From DT-111 sp965263225 (GTDB lineage Bacteria; Bacteroidota; Bacteroidia; Chitinophagales; Saprospiraceae): DNA of 64,000 nucleotides. Each line of letters opens with the position of its first letter. Within the stretch, counting starts at the first letter, position 1. The notes under the pieces were generated by a model. That model made no database searches. It was not told the DNA's origin and was given only the letters and a program-made list of their open reading frames with translations. The stretch spans positions 32,030 through 96,029 of the forward strand of contig CBDHHG010000003.1 in the NCBI GenBank assembly GCA_965263225.1. Direction: 5' to 3'. Both the position numbers and the translations under genes were made by a program. Of the stretch, positions 1 through 8,887 are shown piece after piece.

Positions 1-1129
1 ATACCAAGTGCACCGTATCCCCTTGCATTAGACCTGGGTTGAGGTTCTGGCTAACGCCCACATCGGTGCTAAACTCTCGTCCTACGAGGCTGGCCAAGGC
101 AAAAAAGCTCACCATATTCAATCCCCAAAAGGCCGATAAACCAATGCCCCATCTTTTGCTCATGCGCGTACCGAAAACCAAACGGAAGGCACCTAGCGCA
201 ATGCTAAGCATAGGAATTCCGATCAAGAACATCAGGTTGAAGACAGCCAGACTAGACAGTACACCCTGTCCAGGTAGTACTCTCTCCGCAAATGGCATCC
301 CAAAAAAGATCCCTACTACGGAAATAATCCATGTCACCAGTAAGGCGATCAGAATGCCAATGGCTAATAGAAAAAGTATGGGTTTAGCTATGGCGATCAC
401 TGTATCGATCACTTTTTTGAAGAAGTAACCAATTCCGTCCACTACTTTCTTCCCAGACTCGCCATCGAATTTCACGCCATAGACTTTAGAACCTTCCTTG
501 GAAGTAATCTCATCCCCAAACTCACTTACCTTCTTAGAGATGTTCTCTACTTCTTCCTGGATGATCTTACCGATATTGGATACATTAATGGCCTCACCCC
601 TCATGGTAAGGCGATCACCTGCAGTTTTGGCTTCCGGCAATATCGCCCAAAGGATGATATATACCGTGATACCAAAACCACCAGAGATCGTAAACAGTAC
701 AAAAAGAATTCTGACCCAAACGGGGTCTTGGATGCCAAAGTAGGCGGCAATCCCGGCACAAACGCCTGAAACGACCTGATCATCAGGATGTCGGAACAAA
801 CGCTTTCCAGTCTTGTATTTGCTTTTACTGTCAGTTGCTTTAGAAGGCTCTTCCTCGTCCATTTCGGCATCGGCATCAAAGTCTTCAGGTCGGCCCATAA
901 CAGCAATCGCCCCTTCTACATCTTTTAGGGTAACAATCGGGCGATCTCCCAGTTTTTCCTGGAAAATCTCAGCTAAACGGCTTTCTATATCGGATGTAAT
1001 TTCTTCAAATCCATTTACTTGACTAAAGTGCTTCCTGATCGCCTCCAAGTATCCTTGCAGGTGAGCATAGGCATCCTCATCAATGGTAAAAGGATAACCG
1101 CCAAGATTAATTGTGACTATTTTATTCAT
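1..1129 (-). CDS. PspC-domain membrane protein (C-terminus cut off by window edge)
   Basis: An open frame of 376 codons starts at the ATG at 1129 and runs off the left edge without a stop. Residues about 108-170 form a PspC domain (SGVCAGIAAYFG, then hydrophobic helices ending in ILPEAKT). An acidic linker (about 83-95) precedes it, and several more membrane helices follow residue 240. PspC proteins are membrane-associated envelope-stress proteins, and Bacteroidota often pair them with a PadR repressor, as here. Its ATG overlaps the last 8 bases of the upstream padR gene, so the two are probably one translationally coupled operon. The family call is good; the specific role is inferred. Confidence 0.85.
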   Translation of the reverse strand, partial: MNKIVTINLGGYPFTIDEDAYAHLQGYLEAIRKHFSQVNGFEEITSDIESRLAEIFQEKLGDRPIVTLKDVEGAIAVMGRPEDFDADAEMDEEEPSKATDSKSKYKTGKRLFRHPDDQVVSGVCAGIAAYFGIQDPVWVRILFVLFTISGGFGITVYIILWAILPEAKTAGDRLTMRGEAINVSNIGKIIQEEVENISKKVSEFGDEITSKEGSKVYGVKFDGESGKKVVDGIGYFFKKVIDTVIAIAKPILFLLAIGILIALLVTWIISVVGIFFGMPFAERVLPGQGVLSSLAVFNLMFLIGIPMLSIALGAFRLVFGTRMSKRWGIGLSAFWGLNMVSFFALASLVGREFSTDVGVSQNLNPGLMQGDTVHLV

Positions 1130-1466
1130 TAGTGAGGATGTTTTTAGTGGAGTTTTCAACGGCTTGTACTAGTTCATTCCAAGTTACAAGCAGTCCCTTT
1201 AGGAATTCGTGTCCAGCTTCTGTAATCTCATAGTACTTTCGAGGTGGCCCCTTGCTGGATTCTTTCCAAGAGTAGGTCAGGAGTTCTGCATTTTTTAGTC
1301 GGGTCAACAAAGGATAGAGCGTACCCTCAACTACAATCAGCTGTGATCCCTTCAACTTTTCGATAATATCTGAAGGATAGATGGGTTCTTCTGATATTAT
1401 GGAGAGCACGCAGAGTTCTAGTATGCCTCGTCTCATTTGTTTCCTTGTTTTGTCTATGTTTTCCAT
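1122..1466 (-). CDS. PadR family transcriptional regulator
   Basis: A 114-residue winged-helix regulator. It carries the PadR pattern: MRRGILELCVL near the N-terminus, then the wing segment VVEGTLYPLLTRLKNAELL and GPPRKYYEITEAG. PadR proteins are usually autorepressors that respond to small molecules or envelope stress. The start was set at the last of three consecutive Met codons (1466), because the longer frame (to 1511) would run through the AT-rich promoter and an inverted repeat. The stop overlaps the ATG of the PspC-domain gene, indicating a two-gene operon. The ligand is unknown. Confidence 0.88.
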   Translation of the reverse strand: MENIDKTRKQMRRGILELCVLSIISEEPIYPSDIIEKLKGSQLIVVEGTLYPLLTRLKNAELLTYSWKESSKGPPRKYYEITEAGHEFLKGLLVTWNELVQAVENSTKNILTNE

Positions 1467-1492
1467 CATCATGATACAAATGTACAAAACAT

Positions 1493-1513
1493 ATAGTACT
1501 ATGCAACACATAG
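1493..1513. promoter_or_regulatory. Inverted repeat upstream of padR, candidate autoregulatory operator
   Basis: CTATG-CAACA-CATAG is a 5-bp inverted repeat at 1499-1513. It is flanked by an AT-rich stretch with tagtact and tgtaca elements 10-30 bases upstream of the padR start. PadR repressors commonly bind such dyads over their own promoter. The dyad is visible in the sequence; its role as operator is inferred. Confidence 0.4.
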
Positions 1514-1825
1514 AACCACAACTATACCCAATACCTCGACTAACCTAGTAGCTTATTCGACGAATGGAGAGGTGTGATAGAAGGAGAAAGAGGTCAGGGG
1601 CCAGATGTCAGAAAGCACCTACAACTGTCCTCTACAAGCTGTCCTCTTCCTTCCGTCATCAGTCCCCTTCCCCCTCCCAAAGCAATTACTGAGACCAAAG
1701 CACCCGAAAGTGTACTATTCTATTTATTTTTGCGTTGGTCTAACAGCCTGTGTCCTTTGAATGCACAAGTTTAAGCGGAGGAAAGCTAACTTCCGAAGCT
1801 TCAATAATTGTAATCAAAAGAAAAG
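1514..1825. other. Intergenic region, no gene seen
   Basis: This is the divergent gap between padR and the secreted protein at 1826. A 66-codon plus-strand frame at 1574 has no recognisable features and is rejected. No clear terminator or RNA was seen. It presumably holds the promoter for the 1826 gene. Confidence 0.4.
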
Positions 1826-2401
1826 ATGAGAAAATTGATTTGTTTGTTGAGCTGGCTGATTGCCACCACCTCGATTGTTAATGCTCAGTGCGAAATTGTC
1901 CTAAATGAATTTGATGCCTTTGATAGTGTACGCACCGTGGCAGCCGCTCATGTAAATATGGGTCTCATGATTCCAAGCTTATTTGAAACAGTGGATGGCC
2001 CAAAGATTATAGAACAAGGCAAGGCCATGTTCATGTATTCAGAGAAGGATAGTATTAGCAGCTTCTTTATGCTCTTCGCTATTTCAGAATACGGCTACCA
2101 TCCGATCGATAGCGGTCAAAATGTACTCATTAGGTTATCCGATGGAGAGGTGATTGGATTACATAACTTCCCAGACGATGGACAATTTGACAAAAACACC
2201 AATATGCGTGTCTATTCTCATGCCTGTGTCGTACCGCTCGATTTATTCTATCGGCTTACCGATACCCATATAGAACAGATTCGAATCAATTACAAGAAGA
2301 AGAAGCAGACCATTAAGCTGACCAAGGAGCAACAAGAAGCGATAAGGGCAGCAGTGGAGTGTGTGGGTACGGAAGTCGGAGTATATCCCGTAAAACCTTA
2401 G
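1826..2401 (+). CDS. Hypothetical secreted protein
   Basis: A 191-residue protein with a clear Sec signal peptide: positive residues at 2-3, a hydrophobic core, and a likely cleavage after VNA at about residue 20. The mature part is mixed alpha/beta. It has a lysine-rich segment (KKKKQTIKLTKEQQEA) near the C-terminus and Cys residues at both ends (CEIV and VECVG). No known family was recognised and no T9SS sorting domain is present, so it is probably periplasmic. It stands alone, followed by a strong bidirectional terminator shared with the convergent adhesin gene. Confidence 0.8.
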   Translation: MRKLICLLSWLIATTSIVNAQCEIVLNEFDAFDSVRTVAAAHVNMGLMIPSLFETVDGPKIIEQGKAMFMYSEKDSISSFFMLFAISEYGYHPIDSGQNVLIRLSDGEVIGLHNFPDDGQFDKNTNMRVYSHACVVPLDLFYRLTDTHIEQIRINYKKKKQTIKLTKEQQEAIRAAVECVGTEVGVYPVKP

Positions 2402-2423
2402 TAAACTGCCCTGAGATCTAATG

Positions 2424-2462
2424 AAAAAAGCCATTGCTCAATTTCTAAGCAATGGCTTTTTT
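2424..2462. terminator. Bidirectional rho-independent terminator
   Basis: A perfect 15-bp stem (2424-2438 with 2448-2462, containing AGCCATTGCT/AGCAATGGCT) encloses a 9-nt loop, with A-runs on one side and T-runs on the other. It sits between the convergent genes ending at 2401 and 2480 and can serve both. Confidence 0.9.
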
Positions 2463-2479
2463 CGTTTTTAAATGTCCTT

Positions 2480-5400
2480 TTAACGTAGTAAGGTAACGTT
2501 CCCTTGCCGGATTAACTCTTCCCCATTAGGGCAAACCGCTCGCAACCAGAAGCCGTACACATCTGGTGGCAATTGCTTCCCTCTAAAGGTTCCATCCCAG
2601 CCTTTGCTGGCCTCCAGGTAACTTTGCGTTCGATACACTTCTTCGCCCCATCTATTGTAGATCATTAGCTCCATATCTTCGATTTCTACCACACTCCTCA
2701 ATCTTAAGTTATCATTTGTATTGTCACCATTTGGGGTGAAGGTGTTGGGCAAAAAGACATGGTCAAGATCACATACAAAAGGAATCACAAAAACCTCTAC
2801 TGATAGATCTTGTGTACATCCCAAATTATCCACCGTTACGTCATAGATATTGGATCCAGGTTCATTTGGCGTAGCGATCACCTCTGCCGCATCATCTGGC
2901 GTAAGGTCTCCCGATGGCGGGAACCAAGTATAAGTACAATTGACACAGCCCGAGACCGTCAAAGTACTAGACTCCTCAAGCAGGATAGTATCTGGTGTAG
3001 CTGAAATACTTAAAGAGTCCTCCAGAATAATCACCACAGCTGTTGTGCTCAGCGTATCCGTACAGCCCAATTGGTTGGTTAGCACTACCGATACCTCATT
3101 GACTGTATTTGGATCAATCATGATCATATCTCCTCCAGGAGGATTCGCGATACCGTCGGGTAGCCATTCATAACTTAGTACCTGGTTGGGGCTGAGGTTA
3201 GCTACCACTATGGCAGCACTATCCGTTGGCTCGCAGAAGACTAAGTCAGAAGTAATAGAAGCATTGATCGGTAGTCTCTGTACGGAGACTTTACCCGTTT
3301 CTGTACATCCATCTTCACTCGTAGCTCTGACATAGTAGGTGATTTCTCCATTTGGGGAAACCGGAACCTCACCACCGCTAGCAAAAGGAGCACCGGAAAA
3401 ATCTGGCGTTTCAAACCAATCGAAAGTGACATTATCCAGATCACTACTAGCTGTTAGTACTAGGTCTACAGGGTCACAAGCCAAGGTATCACCAGTCGTT
3501 ACCAGATTAATCTCTGGCAAAACAGTCACCTCTACCTGCTGCGTAATCACGCAACCCGTAACCGGATCTTCCACGGTCACCTCATACGTGATATCGGTAT
3601 CCGTCGTAATAATCGGATTGTGCGGCCCATTGGTGACTAGATCCAAGTTGGTATCTGGATTCCACTGGTAATTGAGGGTAGAATCACCGTTCGGATTTAA
3701 TTCAAAAGGCGTGTTAGGGCAAATGGTATATGCCGTATCAGGCAGTGCATCCGTTACATCGTTTACCATAATCACCACCTGACTCGTATCGCTACAGCCA
3801 CTTGCTGAGTCGGTTGCAATGGCCGTGTAGACTGAATTTCCTTGTGGAGGTAATACCTGTATAGAAGTTCCTTGATCAAAAGGCGTGTCTAAAGCAGGCG
3901 TGTCATACCAATCAATTTGAGTAGCGATATCTGTACTGGCCGTCAAGCTTAGCATGACTGGTTCACAAACCATGGTATCTCCAGTCGTTACCAGGTTGAT
4001 CTCGGGATAAGCGATTACTCTTACCGTTTGCGTAAGCTGACAACCGGTCTGTGGATCAGTTACGGTAAGAGTAAAGGTAATATCTCCCGTAGTCGTGACA
4101 ATCGGATTATGCGCCCCATTGGTCGTTAGATCAAGATCCGTAGTAGGATTCCATACGTATTGGAGGGTAGAATCACCATTGGGATTTAAGTCAGTGGGCT
4201 GATTCGCACAGACACGGATCAAAGTATCTGGCATGTTCTCCGTAATATCATTCACTTGAATCACCACTTGGCTAGTATCTGTACAACCGGAGGTTGTAGC
4301 AGTGGCAATAGCCACAAAGGTATTGGTTCCCAATTCAGGAGAAACCGTAATGGATGGCCCCTCCCCTAACTTATTAGCTGGCGAAGCATCATCATACCAT
4401 TCAATGGTTGATTCGACGGAGACAGAAGCGGTCAAGTCTACATCTACTATCTCACATAGTGATGTATCTCCATCAGTTTGAAGATTGATATCAGGAGTGA
4501 CAGAGACAAACACCTCATCCGTCGTTTGACAAACTACTCCATTGTTCTGGTCCGTAATGGTCACTTGATAAGTCTGTGAAGTACTACCCGTAAATATTGG
4601 GTTAGCCGCATTCGCATTGTCCAGGTCGGTTGCAGGTGACCATTGATATTGGTATCCTTCTACAACATCTGGATTGATCGGGGTGGCTTCTCCAAAGCAA
4701 GCGAAAATCGTATCTCGCACTTGCCCATCAAAAGGAACGACTTCTACGCTAATATTGATCGTATCCAAGCAGGCATTTTGATTACGCACGATAGCCGTGA
4801 AATCTACAGCTCCTTCCGCCTCAGAAACCTGGATAATTGCCGTGGCCTCGTTGGCTCCTGACACAATATTCGATAAAGGTGTCCAACTTACGCTAAGCGT
4901 ATCTTGATCATCCAGGTTTACCACCGAAATAGCCGTTTCTAGGTCAGCGCAGGCCGTCACAGTATTACCTGGATCGGCTGCCACATCCACTCCCTGATCA
5001 TTTATAATCAAAGTATCACTATCCGTACAGCCAAAGGCATCAGTAGCCGTGGCATAAATGGTATCCAATCGGAACGGGTTAATCGTGATCGATGAGCCCG
5101 TATCCAAAGCGCCTTCTTGTGCACTACTCCAACTAATGGTTACCTCTACATCCACTTGAGGAGTTAGTACTACATCTTCTCCGCAGGTAGTTAGATCGTC
5201 TCCGAGATCTAAGTTAATATCTGCTGGAACAAAAACGGTTACCTGATCCGTTACTGCACAGGTATCAGAACCAGCAATATTTAATACACTTACCGTATAG
5301 ACCGTTGTGACACTAGGTGAAGCCATTGGATTAGCCACATTCGTGGCACTTAATCCCTCGGCAGGGGTCCAGGCATAGATATAATCAGGATTACCTCCTG

Positions 5401-8400
5401 GATTTAGCGCAATACTATCTCCTCGACAAAGTGTCAAGGTATCGGCGAGGTTGAGCTCGACCAATTGGATGTCTAAAATTTCTGTGGTTTCATCATCACA
5501 ATCGTTCTCAGAAGTTACTTTTAAGGTAACCGTCAGGTCTCCACTATTTAGCACCCTAATGATAGGATTAGCTTCCGTTGAGAAGGCCCCATTACTGAAA
5601 GTCCACATATATTGGAGATCATTCCCAAATGAATTTAAAGATTGATCAAAGAAGGCAATCTCGGCACTATCCGGGCTACAGCTAACGATATCATACGTGA
5701 ATTCCGCAGCCAACTCAGGATCTAGCGTTACTACATCTGCTGAAAAAGTAGTAGCGCAACTTACATCATAAATGATACCTAACGTGACTGGGAAGGTGCC
5801 CATAGCCGCATAATCATGGCTTACTATGGCTTCATCACTTACCAGCGTGGTACCGTCTCCAAAGTCCCATACATAACCAAAGGCATTGGTACTTGTATTG
5901 GTAAATATTACCGTATTGCCATTACATTGTAGCTCACTGGTAAAGCTTAAACTTAGATTGGGGTCCAAGACAGCAGTATGCACCGAATCCATGTACTGGC
6001 AGCCAAACTGATTCTCAATCGTAACATAGAGGGTTTGCACCCCGATGGATTCAATCACATCTGGAGCGGCTGAATCCGCTCCGCTGGCAAATGCATCCAA
6101 GGGAGTCCAACTATAGCTTAAGGTATCATTAGCGTCTAGGTTGGTAATCGAAACATCTAGTTCTTCGCCCAAACAAACGGCAGCCGTATCTGGTATATTT
6201 ACGTCCACGGGGCCCCCACTCACGGTCACTGTATCGCGATCCGTACAACCGGCAGCGTCGGTAGCAATCACAATTACCGTTTCCACACCAGATACCGGGA
6301 ATCGAATTTGAGGTCCTTCTCCCCGATCATTTCCTTCCTCATCTTGCCATACAATCGTAGCATCCACCGCAGTACTTGCATTTAAGGTCGCTGTCGGGGC
6401 ACAAGTGGTACCATTTACGGCATCACCAGTAAGGGTAAAATCGATGTCAGGTCCAACTTCTACCTGTACAATACGTTCTTCAAAACATTCAGGCACCGCC
6501 TGACTACTGATCCTAACGGTATAGGAAGTGGAGGTAGCAGGTGAAAAAACGGGTTGTGCCGCCGTAACATCATCTATGCCTTCCTGTGGAGACCAAAGGA
6601 AATCAAGGCCGGTTGGGTCACCTGTCATAGAGACCTGCTGCCCTTCTCCAAAACAAATCCGCATGGTATCCGGATAAGCAATATCAATGACTAAAGATGC
6701 ACCTACCTCCACTGTTAAAGTGGTTGTACAACCAATATCATCTCGAACAGAGAGTTCATAGCTGCCCACTCCTAAGTTTTCAAATAATCCAGAAGACTGG
6801 AATGGACCACCATTTAAACTAAATTCGTATCCATTGCCACTTCCACCGGCAGCCGACGCCTGAATAGAGCCATCATTAGAGGCAGCACAAGTAGCATCTT
6901 GGGTGGTAAAACTCAGTTCTGGCCCATCTTCATCTGTCACGGTTTGGCAGCAAACCAGTTCACACCCTTGGCCATCTGTAATGGTTACACAGTACTCTCC
7001 GGGGACCGAGATGGGGCCTGAAGAAACGGCAGAACTTGTAAATCCACCTGGGCCACTCCAACTATAAGTGGGATCACCTACCGTACCGGAAGTGGCTACT
7101 TCTAATACTGTGGTCCCGTTGCCACAGATGGTGCTATCACCAGTAATCTGGCAACTCAAGATTGGGATATCAGCCTGCGTGACGATTATAACATTGGCAA
7201 ACCACCAGGTATTAAGGGTATTTTTATCCCCATATCCCGTTGTCAAATCATCAATTACATCCGTGCAGTCATCAGTTGTGATATTGACATCAAAATTATT
7301 CCAGGTACGACAACCATCAGTCGCGCAAGTACAGCCGTTTTGTCCATTCTTGGGTTGATCCGTTCCAGGGTCATCCGGAATTAAGGTATCGTCCCAATAC
7401 AAGCGATCTGTGACAATGCCACCATCACATTGAGGGCGAATAGATTCTACACAAAACCCATTCTTTAAATATTCCACATCAAAAACAGCCCAATGCTGTA
7501 CTCCTTGGGAATAAGCAAATATGATATCTACTCGATCTCCAAATCCGATGGCAGTACCATCGCCTTTAATCCCATCCCAGGGAATACAGGCTGATAATTC
7601 ATTGGGACCGAAGTTATAAATCAAGTTGACGTCCATCGAATTGGCGTCATACTGACCATTCTGATCAAAATCCAGGAAAACTTCCACTTGCCCAGGCTTC
7701 GTCACCGAAACTTCTAAACAGAAACCATCAGCGGTACAAGTAAATTCAGCAGCAGCCGTGATATCTCCACAGTCACCATCCGGGAAAACCAAAGGATCTG
7801 GTTCATTTAAAAATATCTGATGTTCGGCCGAACGCACTGTTTCATTAATGCCTGGGACAGATCTACGATTTACGACCAAGTTATCACCATCCCCAGGGCC
7901 AGTACTATTAAAGGCAACATTAAAAGACAAGCCTTGCAGACCTGAGTTGGCAAAGTTAATGCGAGAAACAAAGCCATCTGTAGTGTAGGAATATAAAGTA
8001 CCATTGAATTCTCTATTCCATTGACACTCCGGTGTACTTCTTTCAGATACCGCGGGAGTCCGGAAGGACCAGTTACGAGACCATACCCGCCCCAGAATGG
8101 GCTGATCATTCAAGGTCACAGTGATATCCCAATAGCCAATATTGATTTGATCCGTACCATCACTGAAGAGGTCACGAATCTCAAGAATATAGTCTCCTGC
8201 CTCACCCGGCGCAAACTGATAAATCAGATTTCCATCTTCGTCTGTAGTGGTGACCTCGTAATTTCCAAATTGAGCCTGTGTCCAGCTTTTTACATTAGAA
8301 TTGTCATTGTTAATCACAAAGGGTCCGTGTACGGGCTCTGCCAGACCGGGCTTACGAATTCGAAATTCGTAATTACTCCGGCTCAAGTCATAGGTCATTC

Positions 8401-8677
8401 CATTGGGCTGATGCTCCCCAGAAAGTCCTAGATAGACCACCTCATTCGGGTCTCTAATCGTGATAAAGAGGCGGCTATCTTCAGGTCCATTATAGGCCGC
8501 AAAATTTCCAAAACCATCACGGTCACACTCTAGCATGACCAAGGAGTCCTGAGGATTAGGAGCTAACTGGCGTGTACCTTCTGCCATGGCCTCAGGGGTA
8601 ATAAGGATACCTAAAGCCATGAAGACCAAACTGGCCTTCTGTAGTTTTCTGCACAATGGGATGATCTTGTTTTTCAT
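2480..8677 (-). CDS. Giant T9SS cell-surface adhesin with gliding-motility C-terminal domain
   Basis: About 2,065 residues. It has a signal peptide (hydrophobic LVFMALGILI, then PEAMA). About 450 residues with no recognised domain follow. Next comes a long array of Ig/PKD-like beta modules, including a canonical PKD motif (VWDFGDGT), and a C-terminal gliding-motility-type sorting domain (FLPNTFTPNGDNTND, YNRWGEEVY, WDGTF, VYGFWLRA). Proteins of this type (SprB-like; TIGR04131/CHU_C) are exported by T9SS and work as adhesins or gliding filaments. It is the last gene of a cluster with a PorP/SprF protein, the usual partner of such adhesins. The start is ambiguous between 8704 and the ATG at 8677; the shorter form gives a more normal signal peptide. 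Part of the repeat region has an exact 489-bp period. Confidence 0.9.
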   Translation of the reverse strand: MKNKIIPLCRKLQKASLVFMALGILITPEAMAEGTRQLAPNPQDSLVMLECDRDGFGNFAAYNGPEDSRLFITIRDPNEVVYLGLSGEHQPNGMTYDLSRSNYEFRIRKPGLAEPVHGPFVINNDNSNVKSWTQAQFGNYEVTTTDEDGNLIYQFAPGEAGDYILEIRDLFSDGTDQINIGYWDITVTLNDQPILGRVWSRNWSFRTPAVSERSTPECQWNREFNGTLYSYTTDGFVSRINFANSGLQGLSFNVAFNSTGPGDGDNLVVNRRSVPGINETVRSAEHQIFLNEPDPLVFPDGDCGDITAAAEFTCTADGFCLEVSVTKPGQVEVFLDFDQNGQYDANSMDVNLIYNFGPNELSACIPWDGIKGDGTAIGFGDRVDIIFAYSQGVQHWAVFDVEYLKNGFCVESIRPQCDGGIVTDRLYWDDTLIPDDPGTDQPKNGQNGCTCATDGCRTWNNFDVNITTDDCTDVIDDLTTGYGDKNTLNTWWFANVIIVTQADIPILSCQITGDSTICGNGTTVLEVATSGTVGDPTYSWSGPGGFTSSAVSSGPISVPGEYCVTITDGQGCELVCCQTVTDEDGPELSFTTQDATCAASNDGSIQASAAGGSGNGYEFSLNGGPFQSSGLFENLGVGSYELSVRDDIGCTTTLTVEVGASLVIDIAYPDTMRICFGEGQQVSMTGDPTGLDFLWSPQEGIDDVTAAQPVFSPATSTSYTVRISSQAVPECFEERIVQVEVGPDIDFTLTGDAVNGTTCAPTATLNASTAVDATIVWQDEEGNDRGEGPQIRFPVSGVETVIVIATDAAGCTDRDTVTVSGGPVDVNIPDTAAVCLGEELDVSITNLDANDTLSYSWTPLDAFASGADSAAPDVIESIGVQTLYVTIENQFGCQYMDSVHTAVLDPNLSLSFTSELQCNGNTVIFTNTSTNAFGYVWDFGDGTTLVSDEAIVSHDYAAMGTFPVTLGIIYDVSCATTFSADVVTLDPELAAEFTYDIVSCSPDSAEIAFFDQSLNSFGNDLQYMWTFSNGAFSTEANPIIRVLNSGDLTVTLKVTSENDCDDETTEILDIQLVELNLADTLTLCRGDSIALNPGGNPDYIYAWTPAEGLSATNVANPMASPSVTTVYTVSVLNIAGSDTCAVTDQVTVFVPADINLDLGDDLTTCGEDVVLTPQVDVEVTISWSSAQEGALDTGSSITINPFRLDTIYATATDAFGCTDSDTLIINDQGVDVAADPGNTVTACADLETAISVVNLDDQDTLSVSWTPLSNIVSGANEATAIIQVSEAEGAVDFTAIVRNQNACLDTINISVEVVPFDGQVRDTIFACFGEATPINPDVVEGYQYQWSPATDLDNANAANPIFTGSTSQTYQVTITDQNNGVVCQTTDEVFVSVTPDINLQTDGDTSLCEIVDVDLTASVSVESTIEWYDDASPANKLGEGPSITVSPELGTNTFVAIATATTSGCTDTSQVVIQVNDITENMPDTLIRVCANQPTDLNPNGDSTLQYVWNPTTDLDLTTNGAHNPIVTTTGDITFTLTVTDPQTGCQLTQTVRVIAYPEINLVTTGDTMVCEPVMLSLTASTDIATQIDWYDTPALDTPFDQGTSIQVLPPQGNSVYTAIATDSASGCSDTSQVVIMVNDVTDALPDTAYTICPNTPFELNPNGDSTLNYQWNPDTNLDLVTNGPHNPIITTDTDITYEVTVEDPVTGCVITQQVEVTVLPEINLVTTGDTLACDPVDLVLTASSDLDNVTFDWFETPDFSGAPFASGGEVPVSPNGEITYYVRATSEDGCTETGKVSVQRLPINASITSDLVFCEPTDSAAIVVANLSPNQVLSYEWLPDGIANPPGGDMIMIDPNTVNEVSVVLTNQLGCTDTLSTTAVVIILEDSLSISATPDTILLEESSTLTVSGCVNCTYTWFPPSGDLTPDDAAEVIATPNEPGSNIYDVTVDNLGCTQDLSVEVFVIPFVCDLDHVFLPNTFTPNGDNTNDNLRLRSVVEIEDMELMIYNRWGEEVYRTQSYLEASKGWDGTFRGKQLPPDVYGFWLRAVCPNGEELIRQGNVTLLR
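3486..4463 (-). repeat. Tandem 489-bp (163-residue) repeats inside the adhesin gene
   Basis: The same landmark (gtatc[at]ccagtcgttaccag) begins at 3486 and 3975, and a more diverged version begins at 4464. The spacing is exactly 489 bp each time. At protein level each unit carries NLVTTGDT, a DWY/DWF turn, NPNGDST and NPD/TTNLDL-type signatures. Further modules upstream in the gene share the pattern but not the exact spacing. This points to recent duplication of beta-sandwich modules. Confidence 0.8.
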
Positions 8678-8887
8678 CACAGTTTTTTTCGTTTCCTGGG
8701 CCATCCGAGAGAGTGTCCCAAAGAAGCTTTTTTAACATAGGGCTTACAGCTTTCGGCCCGGAATATTTGGCCTACTATTACTGTTACTTTGAATCCCTTC
8801 TTTTCCTAGTTCTTTGCTTATGCTTGGTATGTATCAAATAGCTTAACCGTCTCCCTTAGCCATTTCTATACGATAAGACGTACTCTA

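Noticed and set aside
1574..1774. 66-codon frame between padR and the secreted protein
   Set aside because: Low-complexity composition, no recognisable domain and no start signal.
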